DNA of 64,000 nucleotides from positions 59,579,901 to 59,643,900 of the forward strand of contig CAMZMU010000040.1 in the NCBI GenBank assembly GCA_947311845.1, in the 5' to 3' direction. Both the position numbers and the translations under genes were made by a program. Numbering within the stretch: position 1 is the first letter of the stretch; each line of letters starts with the position of its first letter. This document shows positions 44,439-55,774 of the stretch, piece by piece. The DNA comes from Poa pratensis. Taxonomy: Eukaryota > Streptophyta > Magnoliopsida > Poales > Poaceae. The notes under the pieces are model-generated. The model worked only from the letters and a program-made list of their open reading frames with translations, had not been told where the DNA came from and made no database searches.

Positions 44439-44556
44439 CCATTAAGTGGGCACTCGCGCGACTCAGTATTTCCTAGGAACATGTGTGTTCAGGGTCGAGA
44501 GCGGCCATGATAGGCAATCAAGCTCGATTGACGCCACACCCCAGTACTTTGGACGC
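44439..44556 (-). repeat. Conserved post-pol block (copy in element 4)
   Basis: 118 bp matching 28012-28129 in the same orientation relative to pol. It lies about 400 bp after the integrase stop and about 450 bp before the 3' LTR. Confidence 0.82.
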
Positions 44557-44685
44557 ATAATGCAAGTTGCAATCCGACTTAAGGTAAGTTTGATATTGCC
44601 AGTAGGTTGGCTGTTTCAGGGTACAAAGCCCCCAAGAAACAAATGATATATAGCTATAAACAGCTTTGTTTATGATGACACATAA

Positions 44686-44880
44686 GGTCGCGCCTTGGTG
44701 GCAACCGAGTGTTATACATAGGGTTGGGTCGCACGTAGGCGGCGATCCCAGTTTGAGACATACGGCCGCGCCTAGGTGGCGGCCGATTTCTGATACATAA
44801 GGTACGGCCGCGCCTAGGTGGCGGCCGATTTCTGATACAGGTGTTGCAGGTCGCGCCTAGGTGGCGACCAATTTTGAAGC
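44686..44880 (-). repeat. GGTCGCGCCTAGGTGGCG tandem repeat
   Basis: Five units of about 40-44 bp, each centred on a CGCGCCTAGGTGGCG-type core flanked by GGCC/GGTC and its complement, so each unit can form a small hairpin. The two middle units are almost identical. The array lies between the integrase stop and the conserved block. Confidence 0.8.
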
Positions 44881-44956
44881 AAGAGCCCTTAGTGGCTAGG
44901 ATGATACTCAGCTATAGGCAGCTGGAAAAGATGAAACTTAGCTCTGATTAGCTTTT

Positions 44957-45607
44957 TTATGTGTAGTAAGGTCGCAGTTGCGCGACGTTCCAAGGGCGAG
45001 GCGCTTCTAGACGATCCTCGAAATCATGGCGATCACTGCTTTCTTCTCTCACATCCAGCAGATAGTACGATCCATTGTTTAGTTTTTTGCTGATGATGTA
45101 GGGTCCTTCCCATGGAGAAGATAGCTTGTGCATTCCCTTATGGTCTTGCTTGAGTCGCAGCACTAGGTCTCCTTCTTGAAAGGTGCGGGTTCTGATGCGT
45201 CTGGCATGATAGCGTCGCAAGTCTTGCTGATACACCGCTGACCTTGATGCTGCCAAATCTCTGACCTCTTCTAATGTGTCCACAGAATCCTGCCGAGCTG
45301 CTTCATTATCTGCTTCGACATAGGCCGCAACTCTTGGTGAATCATGTATGATATCGCTGGGCATAACCGCTTCTGCTCCATAGACCATAAAATATGGTGT
45401 AAATCCTGTGGATCTATTAGGGGTTGTTCTTAAACTCCATAGCACGGCTGGCAGTTCCTCCACCCAACATCCTGGAGATGCTTCAACCTTTTCAATAAGG
45501 CGCGGCTTAATCCCATGGAGAATTTCCTGGTTAGCTCGCTCAGCTTGTCCATTGCTCTCGGATGTGATACTGACGTGAGGTCCAGCCTTATCCCATTGTT
45601 CGCACAA
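44957..45607 (-). pseudogene. Gypsy element 4 integrase C-terminal half
   Basis: Starts after a frameshift near 45605. SNGQAERANQEI carries the catalytic Glu, followed by ELPAVLWSLRTTPNRSTGFTPYFMVYG, then FQEGDLVLRL, SPWEGPYII and NGSYYLLD, the chromatin-proximal C-terminal domain. It ends LRPYYT before TAG. Confidence 0.9.
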
Positions 45608-45930
45608 AATATTTGTGTAGCTCCTTCAGAGGTGTTGCTTCCGTTGTCTGTAATGATACTATGGGGATATCCAAAGCGGAATATGACCTTCTTCAAGAAC
45701 TTGACTGCTGTTTCAGCTTCACAATCTCCCACGGGTTCTGCTTCTATCCACTTTGTGAATTTGTCCACCACGACCAGGAGGTGAGTTTTTCCCGTTGGGG
45801 ACCGTCTGAAGGGTCCTACCATGTCAAAACCCCATACGGCGAAAGGCCATGTGATGGGTATTGTACGAAGTGCTTGAGCTGGCATATGATCTTGCCTGGC
45901 GTATCTTTGACATCCATCGCACTCTGACAA
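45430..45930 (-). pseudogene. Gypsy element 4 integrase core
   Basis: CDGCQRYARQDH holds the Cys pair of the HHCC zinc fold. WGFDMVGPF carries the first catalytic Asp and IITDNGSN the second. A frameshift separates it from the zinc-fold His side upstream (near 45930) and from the Glu motif downstream (near 45605). Confidence 0.9.
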
Positions 45931-47332
45931 TCTGCTCAGCGTCTGCTAGCGCCGTTAACCAGAAGAAACCATGTCTGAACGCCTTTGCCACCAAAGATCT
46001 TGACGAAGCATGATGGCCACAATCGCCTGCGTGAATTTCGTGCAAGATTTTTCGTCCTTCTTCTGGTGATACGCATCTTTGGAATGTCCCCGCAACGCTG
46101 CGCTTGTATAGCTCATTGTTTATTATTGTGTAGGCCTTGGATCGCCGTGTTATCTTGCGCGCCTCTACTTCATCCTCTGGTAGCACTCCGCGACTTAAAT
46201 ATGCCATGTATGGCTCTGTCCATGCCGGCTGTTCATGCAGGGCTGCGACTAAAGTTGAATCATCCTCTGGCTCTGCGATGTCAATCTCTGCTGGAGGCTT
46301 AACTGATGGGTTATGCAACTCATCCAAGAAAACATTGGGCGGGACTGATTGCCTATTGGATCCTAGCCGAGACAAGGCATCTGCTGCTTCATTTTGTCTT
46401 CGATCAACATGTTCAACTTGGAAGCCAGTGAAGTGTCCAGCAACTCTGTCCACCTCTCTTCTGTATGCAGCCATGTTTGCATCCTTACTGTCCCATGTTC
46501 CAGAAACTTGTTGAGCTACCAAATCTGAGTCTCCAAAGCAACGGATGCGACTGACATTCATCTCCTTTGCTATACGGAGTCCGTGAAGCAATGCCTCATA
46601 TTCTGCTACATTGTTTGTGCAATTGAAGTGTATTTGGAGCACGTATCTTAGCTTGTCTCCCTTGGGGGAAGTGAGTACAACTCCAGCCCCCGAGCCTTGT
46701 AGCTGTCTTGACCCATCGAAGTGCATGGTCCAGTATTTTGTTTCTGCCATGGTGGGAGCGACTTGAATTTCTGTCCAATCATTGATGAAATCTGCGAGAG
46801 CTTGCGACTTAATTGATGTGCGCGGCTCGTAGCTTATATGGTGTGGACCCAGCTCGATCGCCCACTTGGCTACTCTTCCTGTTGCTTCTCGGTTGCGGAT
46901 GATGTCTGCCAGTGGTGCCGAGCTGACCACAGTTATTGGGTGTTCCTGGAAGTAGTGCTTCAGCTTGCGACTCGCCATGAATACTCCAAACACTAGCTTC
47001 TGCCACTGAGGGTAACGCTGCTTTGAAGCCGTGAGCACTTCACTTACGTAGTATACTGGCCTTTGGACTGGGTACTCCTTTCCTGGCTCTTGTCTCTCTA
47101 CAACCATCACGGCGCTTACGGCACGAGAGTTTGCAGCTATGTACAACAGCATGGGCTCTTTATCCTTTGGAGCTGCCAGAACTGGAGCATTTGTCAACTG
47201 AATCTTCAGGGCTGTTAAAGCTTCGTCGGCTTCTGAGTCCCAAACGAAGGTATCTGATTTTTCAGCAATCTGTATAAAGGCAGGGCTTTTTCTCCCAGTC
47301 TTGATATAAAGCGACTTAACGCCGCGACGCAA
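45824..47332 (-). pseudogene. Gypsy element 4 RNase H, second RNase H and integrase N-terminus
   Basis: About 500 codons. First RNase H: FVWDSEADEALTALKIQL and LLYIAANSRAVSAVMVVERQ, where the usual catalytic Asp is replaced by Ala/Asn, then YPQWQKLVFGVFMASRKLKHYF. The second RNase H starts near residue 200: WTMHFDGSRQLQGSGAGVVL (Asp), NVAEYEALLHGL (Glu), IRCFGDSDLVAQQVSG (Asp), retaining its acidic residues. The integrase His side, HEIHAGDCGHHASSRSLVAK, follows. It is reached from RT by two frameshifts (47400 and 47250). Confidence 0.9.
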
Positions 47333-47966
47333 CCGGTAAGTCGCTGTACGTCCTTGATCTTTTCTGGTTTTTGGAGGTCCATTACAGCCTTTATCTTGTC
47401 AGGGTTGGCTCGATGCCTCTTTCTGACACTATGAACCCCAATAGCTTCCCCGCTGGTACTCCAAAGACGCACTTCGTCGGGTTGAGCTTCATGTTATATC
47501 TTCTGAGATTTGTGAAGGTTTCTTCCAAGTCACTGATGAGATCCTGGCCTACTTGCGATTTAATGACGATATCGTCCACATAGGCGTGAACGTTGCGACC
47601 TATCTGCTCATGCAAGCAACTTTGAATGCACCTCTGGTAAGTCGCACCTGCGTTCTTCAATCCAAAGGGCATGCTTACATAGCAAAAGGCCCCAAAGGGT
47701 GTGATGAAGGATGTCTTTTCCTGGTCCTCCTTCTTCATCTTGATTTGATGGTAGCCTGAATAGGCGTCTAGAAAGCACAACAACTCGCATCCTGTTGAAT
47801 CAATCACTTGGTCAATCCTTGGCAAGGCAAATGGGTCCTTTGGACAGGCTTTGTTGAGACTGGTGTAGTCAATGCACATTCGCCATGTGCCGTTCTTTTT
47901 CATAACTAGGACTGGGTTTGCCACCCACTCCGGGTGATATACTTCTGTGATGAATCCTGCGGCCAA
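47215..47966 (-). pseudogene. Gypsy element 4 reverse transcriptase
   Basis: Typical Ty3/gypsy RT: PVLVMKKNGTWRMCIDYTSLNKACPKD, FLDAYSGYHQI with the first Asp, TPFGAFCYVSMPFGLKNAGATYQR, and HAYVDDIVIKS with an intact YVDD pair. After a shift near 47400 the KIKAVMDLQKPEKIKDVQRLTG and LSRFI connection segment follows. Upstream, a one-base frame change near 48043 cuts it from gag-protease. Confidence 0.92.
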
Positions 47967-48031
47967 TAGGCGAGCTATTTCTTCCCCTATCGCTTTTCTC
48001 CTGTCGTCGTGGAAACGCCGCAGCGGTTGCT

Positions 48032-49759
48032 TTACTGGCTTGGCCAGGGGTTCACGTTAAGGCTGTGTTCTGCCAATTCCCTTGGCACCCCTGGCATATC
48101 TGATGGTTTCCATGCGAAGATGTCCTTGTTTTCCTGAAGGAAAGCGATGAGTGCCCGCTCCTGTTCTTTCTCCATGTGGGCTCCGATGCTCGCCTGCTTG
48201 GATGAGTCGCCAGGAACAAGATCTATCTGCTTGGTGTCTTGGGCCGCTTTGAATTTCATTGGTGGTTCGGCAGATGGCGTGGTAACTACGCTCATATCAT
48301 TGGGATCCACCTGCGACTTATAACTCTTTAGCTCTTCAGCGGCACAAGCTGATTCTGCGAAGGCTGCATCTCCCTCCTCGCACTCTATTGCTTTTTCTCT
48401 ATCGCCGTGCACTGTGATGACCCCTCTTGGTCCTGGTATCTTCAGCTGTAGGTAAACGTAGCATGGCCTGGCCATAAACTTGGCGAAGGCTGTTCGTCCG
48501 AACAGGGCGTGATATGGGCTCTGGAATTTTACCACTTCGAAGCATATGAACTCGCTTCTGAAGTTTTCTTCCGTCCCAAAGGTTACTCCCAGGGTTATCT
48601 TTCCCACTGGCTGTGCTGACTTTCCTGGGACGATGCCGTGAAATACGGTCGTCGTGTGTTGCAGGCTGGAGTCCATGAGCCCCAAGCGCTTGAACGTATC
48701 GTAGTACATGATATTTATGCTGCTTCCCCCGTCCATAAGTACTTTGGTTAGCTTGTATCCTGCTACATAAGGTGCCACAACTAGCGCCAGCTTCCCTGGC
48801 TCTCGCACTTGCGGCGGATGATCGTCGCGACTCCAAGTGACTGCATGTTCTGACCATTTTAGCCAATTGGGGGTTGCTGGTATCACAGTATTTACCTGCT
48901 GGCTTCTGCGACTTAATTTCTCTTCCCTCTTGGAGGTGTTGATAACTATTGTATGGTACTGCCCCACCTGCCTGGGGTTACTCGCATTGTGCGGCCCGCG
49001 TGAACCATGAGTCGCACCAGGGCTTCCTTCATGGTGGTTTCCCCTGTTGTGTTGGCTTTCTTCTTTCCACTTCTTGTAATAATTACATTGCGCCTTGGTA
49101 TGGTCTGCTGGCCGCCCGTCGCCTCCCGTGTGAAGATCGCACGGCCGATTAAAAACTTCTTCCATGTTAATTGGACGAGAGCCGATTCCTCGGCCTCTTC
49201 CTCGTTGGCCCCTGAAACCTCCACGTGTGTTGGCGACAAGCCCAGAGTTTCCTTCTTCACTCTTGCGCTTGTTTTGATTCGCGTTGTTGTGGCTAGTTTG
49301 TTGCTGTTGAGGCTTGCTGGTATTTTTCTTTCCTTCAACAGCGGCCTTCTCCTCTTCTCCATCTGACGCATCTCGGGTCTTGTCTGAGCCAGCGTATTTG
49401 TTAGCCGCAGCCATTACCTCGCTGAGACTCTTGACCTTGCCCTTCATGCGACCTAACTTATGGATCAGTGGTTCGAACTTACAATTTTTCTCCATGACTA
49501 GGACAGCTGAGCTTGGAGGTATGTTGTCTGAGGAGTGTATAATTTCTGCCACCCTCCTCATCCAGTGGCGACTTGACTCGCCTTCCTTTTGAACGCAACG
49601 CTCTAGATCTTCTATATTGCAGAGTCGCTTGCAGGTTCCTTGGAAGTTTTTGACGAAAGCGTCTTTCAACTCTTCCCAGGTATTTATGGAGTTGGGGGTA
49701 GATTTTGTAGCCATATGTGAGCCGCGCCCTCCAACATCATGTTGAGGTACCTTGCGCAT
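48032..49759 (-). pseudogene. Gypsy element 4 gag C-terminus and protease
   Basis: 575 codons. Capsid segment SINTWEELKDAFVKNFQGTC and ERCVQKEGESSRHWMRRVAEI at residues 25-75 (Retrotrans_gag), then a basic GGFRGQRGRGRG region and a CDLHTGGDGRPADHTKAQC zinc-binding segment, then the protease: LALVVAPYVAGYKLTKVLMDGGSSINIMY with the D-G-G site of the Tat clade near residue 345, and FGRTAFAKFMARPCYVYLQLKIPG. The frame is open throughout but ends at a TAA caused by a frameshift just before RT. Confidence 0.88.
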
Positions 49760-51025
49760 ATCTCTTCTGAAGCATTTAAAATACTCATCCCCATCTCGTA
49801 GTTGTTTAGCCAGGTGGTAGGGTCCATGCTGGCGTTATAGTTTGCCACCTTGCGTGGTCCTTTGAAATCTTCAGGGAAAGGTTCCGATCTGATCTTCTCA
49901 GTGAAGCATGCCGGACCTTTGAGTCGCGAGGACAAAGCTGTGGATGTGCCCGTAGGGTTGTTAACTTCCACGAGCCGCGTCTGCATCGTTGGCATGATAG
50001 CCTGTGCTTCTGCGGCTTGTTCCTGCTGCCTCTGCGCGACCCTTGATATATCCTCCGGTGGCCTGCTTTGGACGCTTCTTTCTGCCGCGATCCCGCGGCC
50101 GGCCAGTACGGGGGCTGCTGCCCCTCGGCTTCTGCCCTGTTGGCCTGTTGTAGGACAGCAGTGCTCAACATCTGTATCGCACGCCGTGCTTCAGTGTTGA
50201 TTGGGTCGTCGCCTGTTGGTACCATCTGTGTCAAGATATTAGCCGCTGCATACATGTTATCGACCGGGCTTTGGTAGTGGCCTTGTGGGGTATGAAACCT
50301 CCTTGGTTGTTGCGATGGTAGTTGCTGGGCTTCGTGGACAATCGATGGTTCCAAAATCCTTGCGACTGGTTGGTCTCCAGCAGCTGGAGTGGGTGGAAGT
50401 TCTATTGTTGGTTGAGTCGCGCGCGCTTGCGCCTGCGAGTCAACTTGTCTTTGAGTCGCGGCGAGCGCGGCTATCCTTTGCCGTTCCTGTTGGATTCCTT
50501 GGTTCACCTGTTCGAGCCTGCAGCGCTCTGCTTCCATCCTCCGAACCTCGTACAGGAGCTCGGCCCTGGCGGCCTCAATTTCTGTTGCGCGGACAGCGGC
50601 GTTCGCGGCTGACACCGGGATAAGTAGTGGGTTGCCGGGGGTGTCGATCTTTCGGCTTCTCCCGCAGTTCCTGACGTACTTGCACCTCCGGCCATGTAGA
50701 CTCCAACTGGTGCCGCCTCTTGTTCTACCACTGGCGTAATCCCAGTAACTTTCCTCAAGAGCTGGTATGATGGACCCAAATTCTTGCGAGTCCATGCTCT
50801 CCAGAGACTCTTCTCCGTCACTGGCGACTCCTTCTGCTGAGTCGCCTTCTTGGAGCTAACAGATCCGCCGCCAATGAAACCGACGAAGACGTTGATAGAT
50901 CCAAACGGGATGACACGGCCGGTCTCCAGGTAATCAGCTTCTGGTCCCCAGCTTGAATCGTCAATGAGAGGCGTGCCATCGACCATGATGATGTGGCCAA
51001 TGGCGAGATCTTCAGCTCCTTTCAT
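49684..51025 (-). pseudogene. Gypsy element 4 gag N-terminal region
   Basis: Starts at ATG 51025-51023 (MKGAEDLAIGHIIMVDG). A frame change near 50600 leads to a Glu/Arg/Gln-rich coiled coil (EIEAARAELLYEVRRMEAER and GIQQERQRIAALAATQRQ), a Gln/Pro-rich linker and a further shift into STALSSRLKGPACFTEKIRSEPFPEDFKGP, the start of the capsid region. At least three frames contribute. Confidence 0.78.
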
Positions 51026-51061
51026 CGATCCTGCGCGGAACGTGACGCTCTTGACCGCAGG

Positions 51062-51079
51062 CCCCACGGTGGGCGCCAA
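51062..51079 (-). other. Primer binding site of gypsy element 4
   Basis: On the - strand TTGGCGCCCACCGTGGGG, identical to that of element 2, one base inside the 5' LTR. Confidence 0.8.
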
Positions 51080-51080
51080 C

Positions 51081-51566
51081 TGTCGTGGGTTTGTCACGTC
51101 AGATGTCATGGATGACTTCGTAGGTGTGGGATTTGCGCGAGTCAATCGTCTCCGAGCTTGGGATCGCAGGAACAAGGACGAACACAGATTTACCCAGGTT
51201 CGGCCCCTCAATGTGAGGTAAAGACCTACTTCCTGCCTACCCTAGATTGGTATTGATATGATATATGTGGTGTTACAATGGAGGCGATCCGATCTGGGAA
51301 CTCGCCGTAAGAGCTAGGGTTTAGGGCTTGATAGCTTGACCCGTCTAAGTCCTGCGAGTCCTCTTTATATACACAGAGTCTCGCTAGGTTACAAGAGTTC
51401 TACACGAAGCCGATTGCAAGCTTGTCTTCCAAGGCAAGTTTTACCACCGACCTTCTGGAGCCTTCCTTTGGCAGGCCGCAATCCTTAATCGGCCCATCAT
51501 TTACGTGGCCCAATGAAGCCGCCATTTTGGCCTTGAATAAGTCGCGGGTTAATTATTCCCCCGACA
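51081..51566 (-). repeat. Gypsy element 4 5' LTR
   Basis: 486 bp, TGTCGTGGG on the + strand side to CCCCCGACA, followed by AGTTT. Near-identical to 43503-43984. Confidence 0.92.
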
Positions 51567-51571
51567 AGTTT

Positions 51572-54500
51572 CTTAACAATTATTCCAAAAGACATGAGCA
51601 AGTGATGAACTTGCCTTGTGACTGAAAGGTAGTGGAGTCGGATATTGGACGTGGCTCCTGACTTCCTGGTTCTACAAAATACCATCATTGTCTGGTAAGG
51701 ACAATGTTTAAAAAAACAAATGATGCTATTATGCATAAGAATGCTATCCATTAGATTTCTTTGATGTGATAGAAAATCTTCATAGTTGTGTTATTTGAAT
51801 TCTTGGAATTTTTAAATATTATTTGCCTTATTTAATTTCTTTTTAAGGCATTAAATTATAATTAAAGAAAGTATTTAATTATTTAAACTCCAAAGCTGAT
51901 ATTAAATAATAGTAAAAATAATTGTTTAAAATAATAAAAGTTTGTATTATTATTTGAGGAACTTTATAATTTAATAATTTTCTAAATTTATTTGAATTTG
52001 TTTGTTTTAACAAACCTTGTAATTTTATTTTAAATATAATCATAATTATTCAATATAGGATATATTTTTACATCATGATTAAATAGGTTAATATTAATCA
52101 TAATTTTCTAGATTTATAAAGTTATTTTAATTTATTTTTAAACAACTTTTCTATTTTTAATGAATATATAAATTATTAGAATTTTTCTAATTACAATTTT
52201 GATTTATGGAATGATCAAATTGCCCTCTGGTCAAAATTGGTTGAACCAAGTCTAAACCTGAGTCTGGCTCGGGTCCAACCGACCGAGCCAGAACCCATTC
52301 CCCTCTCTCGAGCCCGAGCCCCTTGTGATTCAGAATCGCCGCCGCCGTCGCCGCTCGATTCCAGCCAAGTCCAGCAGCCTCCGCCGCCGCCATGGGGCGC
52401 AATCGACGCGCCACACAATTTTCCACCATCCCCTCCGCGTCGATCTATTTTTCCTCGCCTGGTGCGGCCGTGCGCGACCCACCCCTGGGTTTAGGGTTAC
52501 GGTGACGACGCGGCTCCGCCGTGCTCGTGCGGCCCCGGTGTTTCGCCACGGCTTGGTGCAGAGCTGCACCCTCTGTGCCGCCGTGGTGGTGATGATGATG
52601 CTTGCATCTCCTGTGGTCCTTCTCCACTGGCCACACGGGCACTGCCCGTCGCCGTGGAGCTACGGCCATGAGCGTACGGTATAGTTTTCCTCTTCTCACT
52701 TCCTTCTTCTCTCCCCTAGCCCTCGAGTTTTGCTCTGTGATGCTAGGTAATATCTATGATTTGGGCCTTTTGATGTTGCTTCGGTATTGGACTGCTTTGT
52801 TGTTCTTGTGATGATCACTAGTGTTGATATGATGCCCCTGTGGCACCTACTGGAACTGATCTAGTTAATAATCCTATCTGTGATGCTAGGTGCTTGTGCT
52901 GTCATTTGCTCAGCTCAGTTTTCTGTTAATGGCAGTGTATCAAGTGTGTGCTACTCTGGACCCCTGGGTTCAGAGATGTGCCACTGTTAAACACAATTTG
53001 GTGGTCAAATATTTACAGGATGGCCTAGTCTTTTTGGTACAGATGATTCCTAAAACTTGGTAGTGCTATTTAAGTATGTGATTTGTGCCTGTGGTGCTCT
53101 TCCTTGTTGGATTTGTGCCCAGCAATTCATGTGTTGGATCTGAGCTACCAACCGATGAAAACCTAGCAATTTTTGCTTACATGCCTTTGCCCAAATCTGT
53201 GGATTTACCTCCCCTGCCTATGATGCACAGACTGAGGCCTTTTCTTTGTAAGAACATATGCTAACTTGTGATTTTAAATCCCTGTGATGACTGAGCATAG
53301 CATCACTATGCCAGACTGAGGGAAATATACACCACCCTACTCCATGTGTAACTAGCAATTCATTTTGCTAGAGAAGTAGCGAATCAACCTCTTGTCAGGT
53401 GTGGTGGTGGATGTGTTGTGTTGCTTGTGGTTCTTCTGGATTTCTCGGTCAACAGATCTTGTGATTCCTTTCCATGTTCTCCTTGCTGGCATGCTCCTCC
53501 AGCTCCAGGTTGCTTCCCTCGAGCGCCTGGCCTTCCCTCCTTGCCCTTGCTTGCTCCTGTCTCCTCTATCCCATCTTGTTCTTGCTCTCAGCCAAGATTG
53601 AGTGGTGAAAAGTGGATGGATTTGTGGTTTTGGTGATGAACTGTGTACTGGGAGCTATTGTGAGTGAAATGGTTCTATTCTGCTAGCTGCTACCAGCCCC
53701 TTGCTCTTATCCCTCCAGGTTGAGTTGTTGTGCTGCTGATAGCACAATAAACTGCATGGATGATAGTGCTGCTTGCTTGTGTGCTATCTCCAGATCCACT
53801 TAACCTGGGATGTGCTTCGGCTGGTTTGGTATTATCCCACTTTGGTTCTTTATTTTGGCTTGCCAAGTGGTATTTGTTGCCTGCCTATGATGTTGTACTG
53901 AGGCAAAATTGTGGATTTAGAACAGATGTTGCCCTTAGTCCCTAATCAATATCCAGTGATGTGTTTCGCAGTGCATCACACTGCCTAATTGAGGATAATA
54001 CTAACCCTAATCCCCTCTGTTCATTTATGTCTTTTTCATTTCTTTTGTTTTGCAGAAAAACAGGTGTGAAGCTAAGATGAATTTGAGAAGAAGAGGATAC
54101 AAGAATTCTAGTTTAGGAATAAATATGTTTGTACTTTTGTAATTCAGCTTATTGTAAAATCATTTGCAAAGACAATGTATTATTGTACTTAATCAATAAA
54201 GTTATTTGTTTGTCTTTCAAGAATTCTATAACTTGTAATATTGTTGTAAAGGTTTAAATTATTCAAACATCTATAAATTTATTTACTTAATTATTGTTTC
54301 TATATCTTTATTGATTTACTTTGAATTACTTTACAAATTCAATTTATTTGAATATTCAAATTGGATTCAAAATTCCCACAACAAGTAAATTACCTAGAGG
54401 TCATGTCGAAATTTACTTGCATTCACCTAAAATGAACTAAACCTAATTCAAGAAGATGAATGAACTCTGATCACTCCAGCGTTTTTAGTTTGCGAAAAAT

Positions 54501-54585
54501 TTATTCGGGTTTTCAAATGCATGCATGCAGATGCATAAATTCCTACTTCTACCCTCCGTTAGTTTCTAAACGCTGGGGTATTACA
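51572..54585. other. Second block of the 4.4-kb solo LTR, non-coding
   Basis: No gene recognised. 51770-52200 is extremely AT-rich; 52250-52700 is GC-rich with overlapping frames on both strands, typical of LTR regulatory sequence rather than coding. The right end has GCTGGGGTATTACA next to GTGAT. Confidence 0.55.
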
Positions 54586-54623
54586 GTGATGCACCCACAT
54601 CTTGCTCGTCACCGTTGTAGGAC

Positions 54624-55774
54624 ATGTCCGTCGACGAATTTGTCCAGTCCCTGCTCGAAGGGGCGAGCCAGCTCGCTCAGCTCGCTCTTTCTCTTGTCCC
54701 GGACTTGCAGCTGGAGGAGCTGCCGGGGTACAAACCTATGGAGTTGTTTGGGGGTACCGAGGATGCCTTCACAGCTGGCCACGCCTACTCTTGGTTCAGA
54801 GGGATCTAGGCTTGTTGGTGCCAAGACCAAGAAGAGCAAGATGGGGACTACCATTAAGTGGCCTCCATTTCTGTCCACCTTCGTGCTCAACAAGATGTGC
54901 GAGCTCATCGCCAATGGGGTGAGAACTGACAAGGGGTTTAAGGTGGTGCATCTGAACATAGTTGCCAAGCTGGTTTTTGAGTTCTCAGGCCAGGAGGTCA
55001 CCCCTACTCAGATCTACAACCACCTGAGGAAGTGGAGAGTGAGGTGGATCAAGGTATCAAAGTTGAAGGATCTCAGTGGTGCACTCTGGGATGAGGACAC
55101 TCACAACATCATCTTGGAGGTGGAGCACTTGAAGGGCCACATCATGGTTAGACTTGTGTTATACATTGCCAACTAACTAACTGTCTAACTGTCTCATGTG
55201 TGAAAACACTGCTAACTGTCAAACTGTTTTTCGTCCGTAGGATCACCCCAAGGACGCTGAGTTCCTTAACAAGCCTATTCAGAACTACACTCAGATGCAG
55301 ACCATCTTCTCCTTCGGTCTGGCCACTGGAAGGCATGCCATGGGGTCATCTGAGCCTCTTGGTACGCCTGAAGATCCTGACACGTAGGAGTCAGACAACG
55401 TCCATGTTGATTGTGCTGCTGACTTTCGAGGAGGCGCCAGGTCTGATGATCATGCACCGAAGCCACCTGAGAAAGGGGAGAAGAAGAGGAAGAGGGGTGC
55501 CTTGGTGGATGAGGAGGTGCTCGTCTTCACCAGCATGACTGAGGCCGTCAGGGAGGTGGCAACCGCCATCAGGGAGAGCGTGCCTGTCGACGTGCACCCC
55601 GGCCTCTACGAGGCTGTGATGAGCGCCAAGGGAACATTCAGTGACACGGCCAAGATTGTTGCTCTTGGCCACCTCCTGGATAACAAGGCGCAAGGATTTG
55701 GCTTCGTTCTGATGGCCGAGGACCACCGTCTGCTCTGGCTCCAGAACTTCCTAAACAAGCACTACTACCAGTAG
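54624..55774 (+). pseudogene. Harbinger MYB/SANT-like protein gene (broken)
   Basis: A first coding block opens at ATG 54624 (SVDEFVQSLLEGASQ). After a frame change near 54800, the MYB/SANT-like domain (Myb_DNA-bind_3 type) runs KWPPFLSTFVLNKMCELIANG, FKVVHLNIVAKLVFEFSGQ, VTPTQIYNHLRKWRVRW and SGALWDEDTHNIIL. An intron is likely from about 55146 (ATG|GTTAGA) to a TCCGTAG acceptor at 55240. The next exon has HPKDAEFLNKPIQNY and a basic KKRKRG stretch, then LQNFLNKHYYQ at the end. A TAG at 55385-55387 lies in frame. In PIF/Harbinger elements this protein binds DNA and helps the transposase enter the nucleus. Confidence 0.72.

Larger units (their letters stand above)
43503..51566 (-). mobile_element. 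Gypsy element 4: nearly complete Tat-lineage Ty3/gypsy element
   Basis: 8,064 bp on the - strand with LTRs of 482 and 486 bp, Lys-tRNA-like primer site, polypurine end and perfect AGTTT duplication. Sense order is gag, protease, RT, RNase H, second RNase H, integrase. The second RNase H domain is a Tat-lineage mark. At least six frameshifts break gag-pol. LTRs differ at about ten sites (half of them indels), near 2%, so it is young. Confidence 0.92.
42114..54585 (-). mobile_element. LARD-size solo LTR (about 4.4 kb net)
   Basis: Two blocks, 42114-43502 and 51572-54585, separated by gypsy element 4. Ends are TG...CA with inverted CCCAGC/GCTGGG near both termini (TGCGGTGACCCAGC and GCTGGGGTATTACA), and there is a perfect GTGAT duplication. 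No coding domain appears and there is only one LTR-like unit, so a solo LTR of about 4.4 kb is the simplest reading; Triticeae LARD families such as Sukkula have LTRs this long. The strand is a guess from the TGTAATACCCC start commonly seen in this direction. Inside are a very AT-rich section (51770-52200), a GC-rich one (52250-52700) and a poly(A)-signal-like AATAAA near 54197. Confidence 0.62.

Noticed and set aside
51760..54585. 51765-54585 as a separate 2.8-kb solo LTR starting TGTGATAG
   Set aside because: It has no target duplication. Pairing 54585 with 42114 gives TG...CA and an exact GTGAT duplication once gypsy element 4 is removed.
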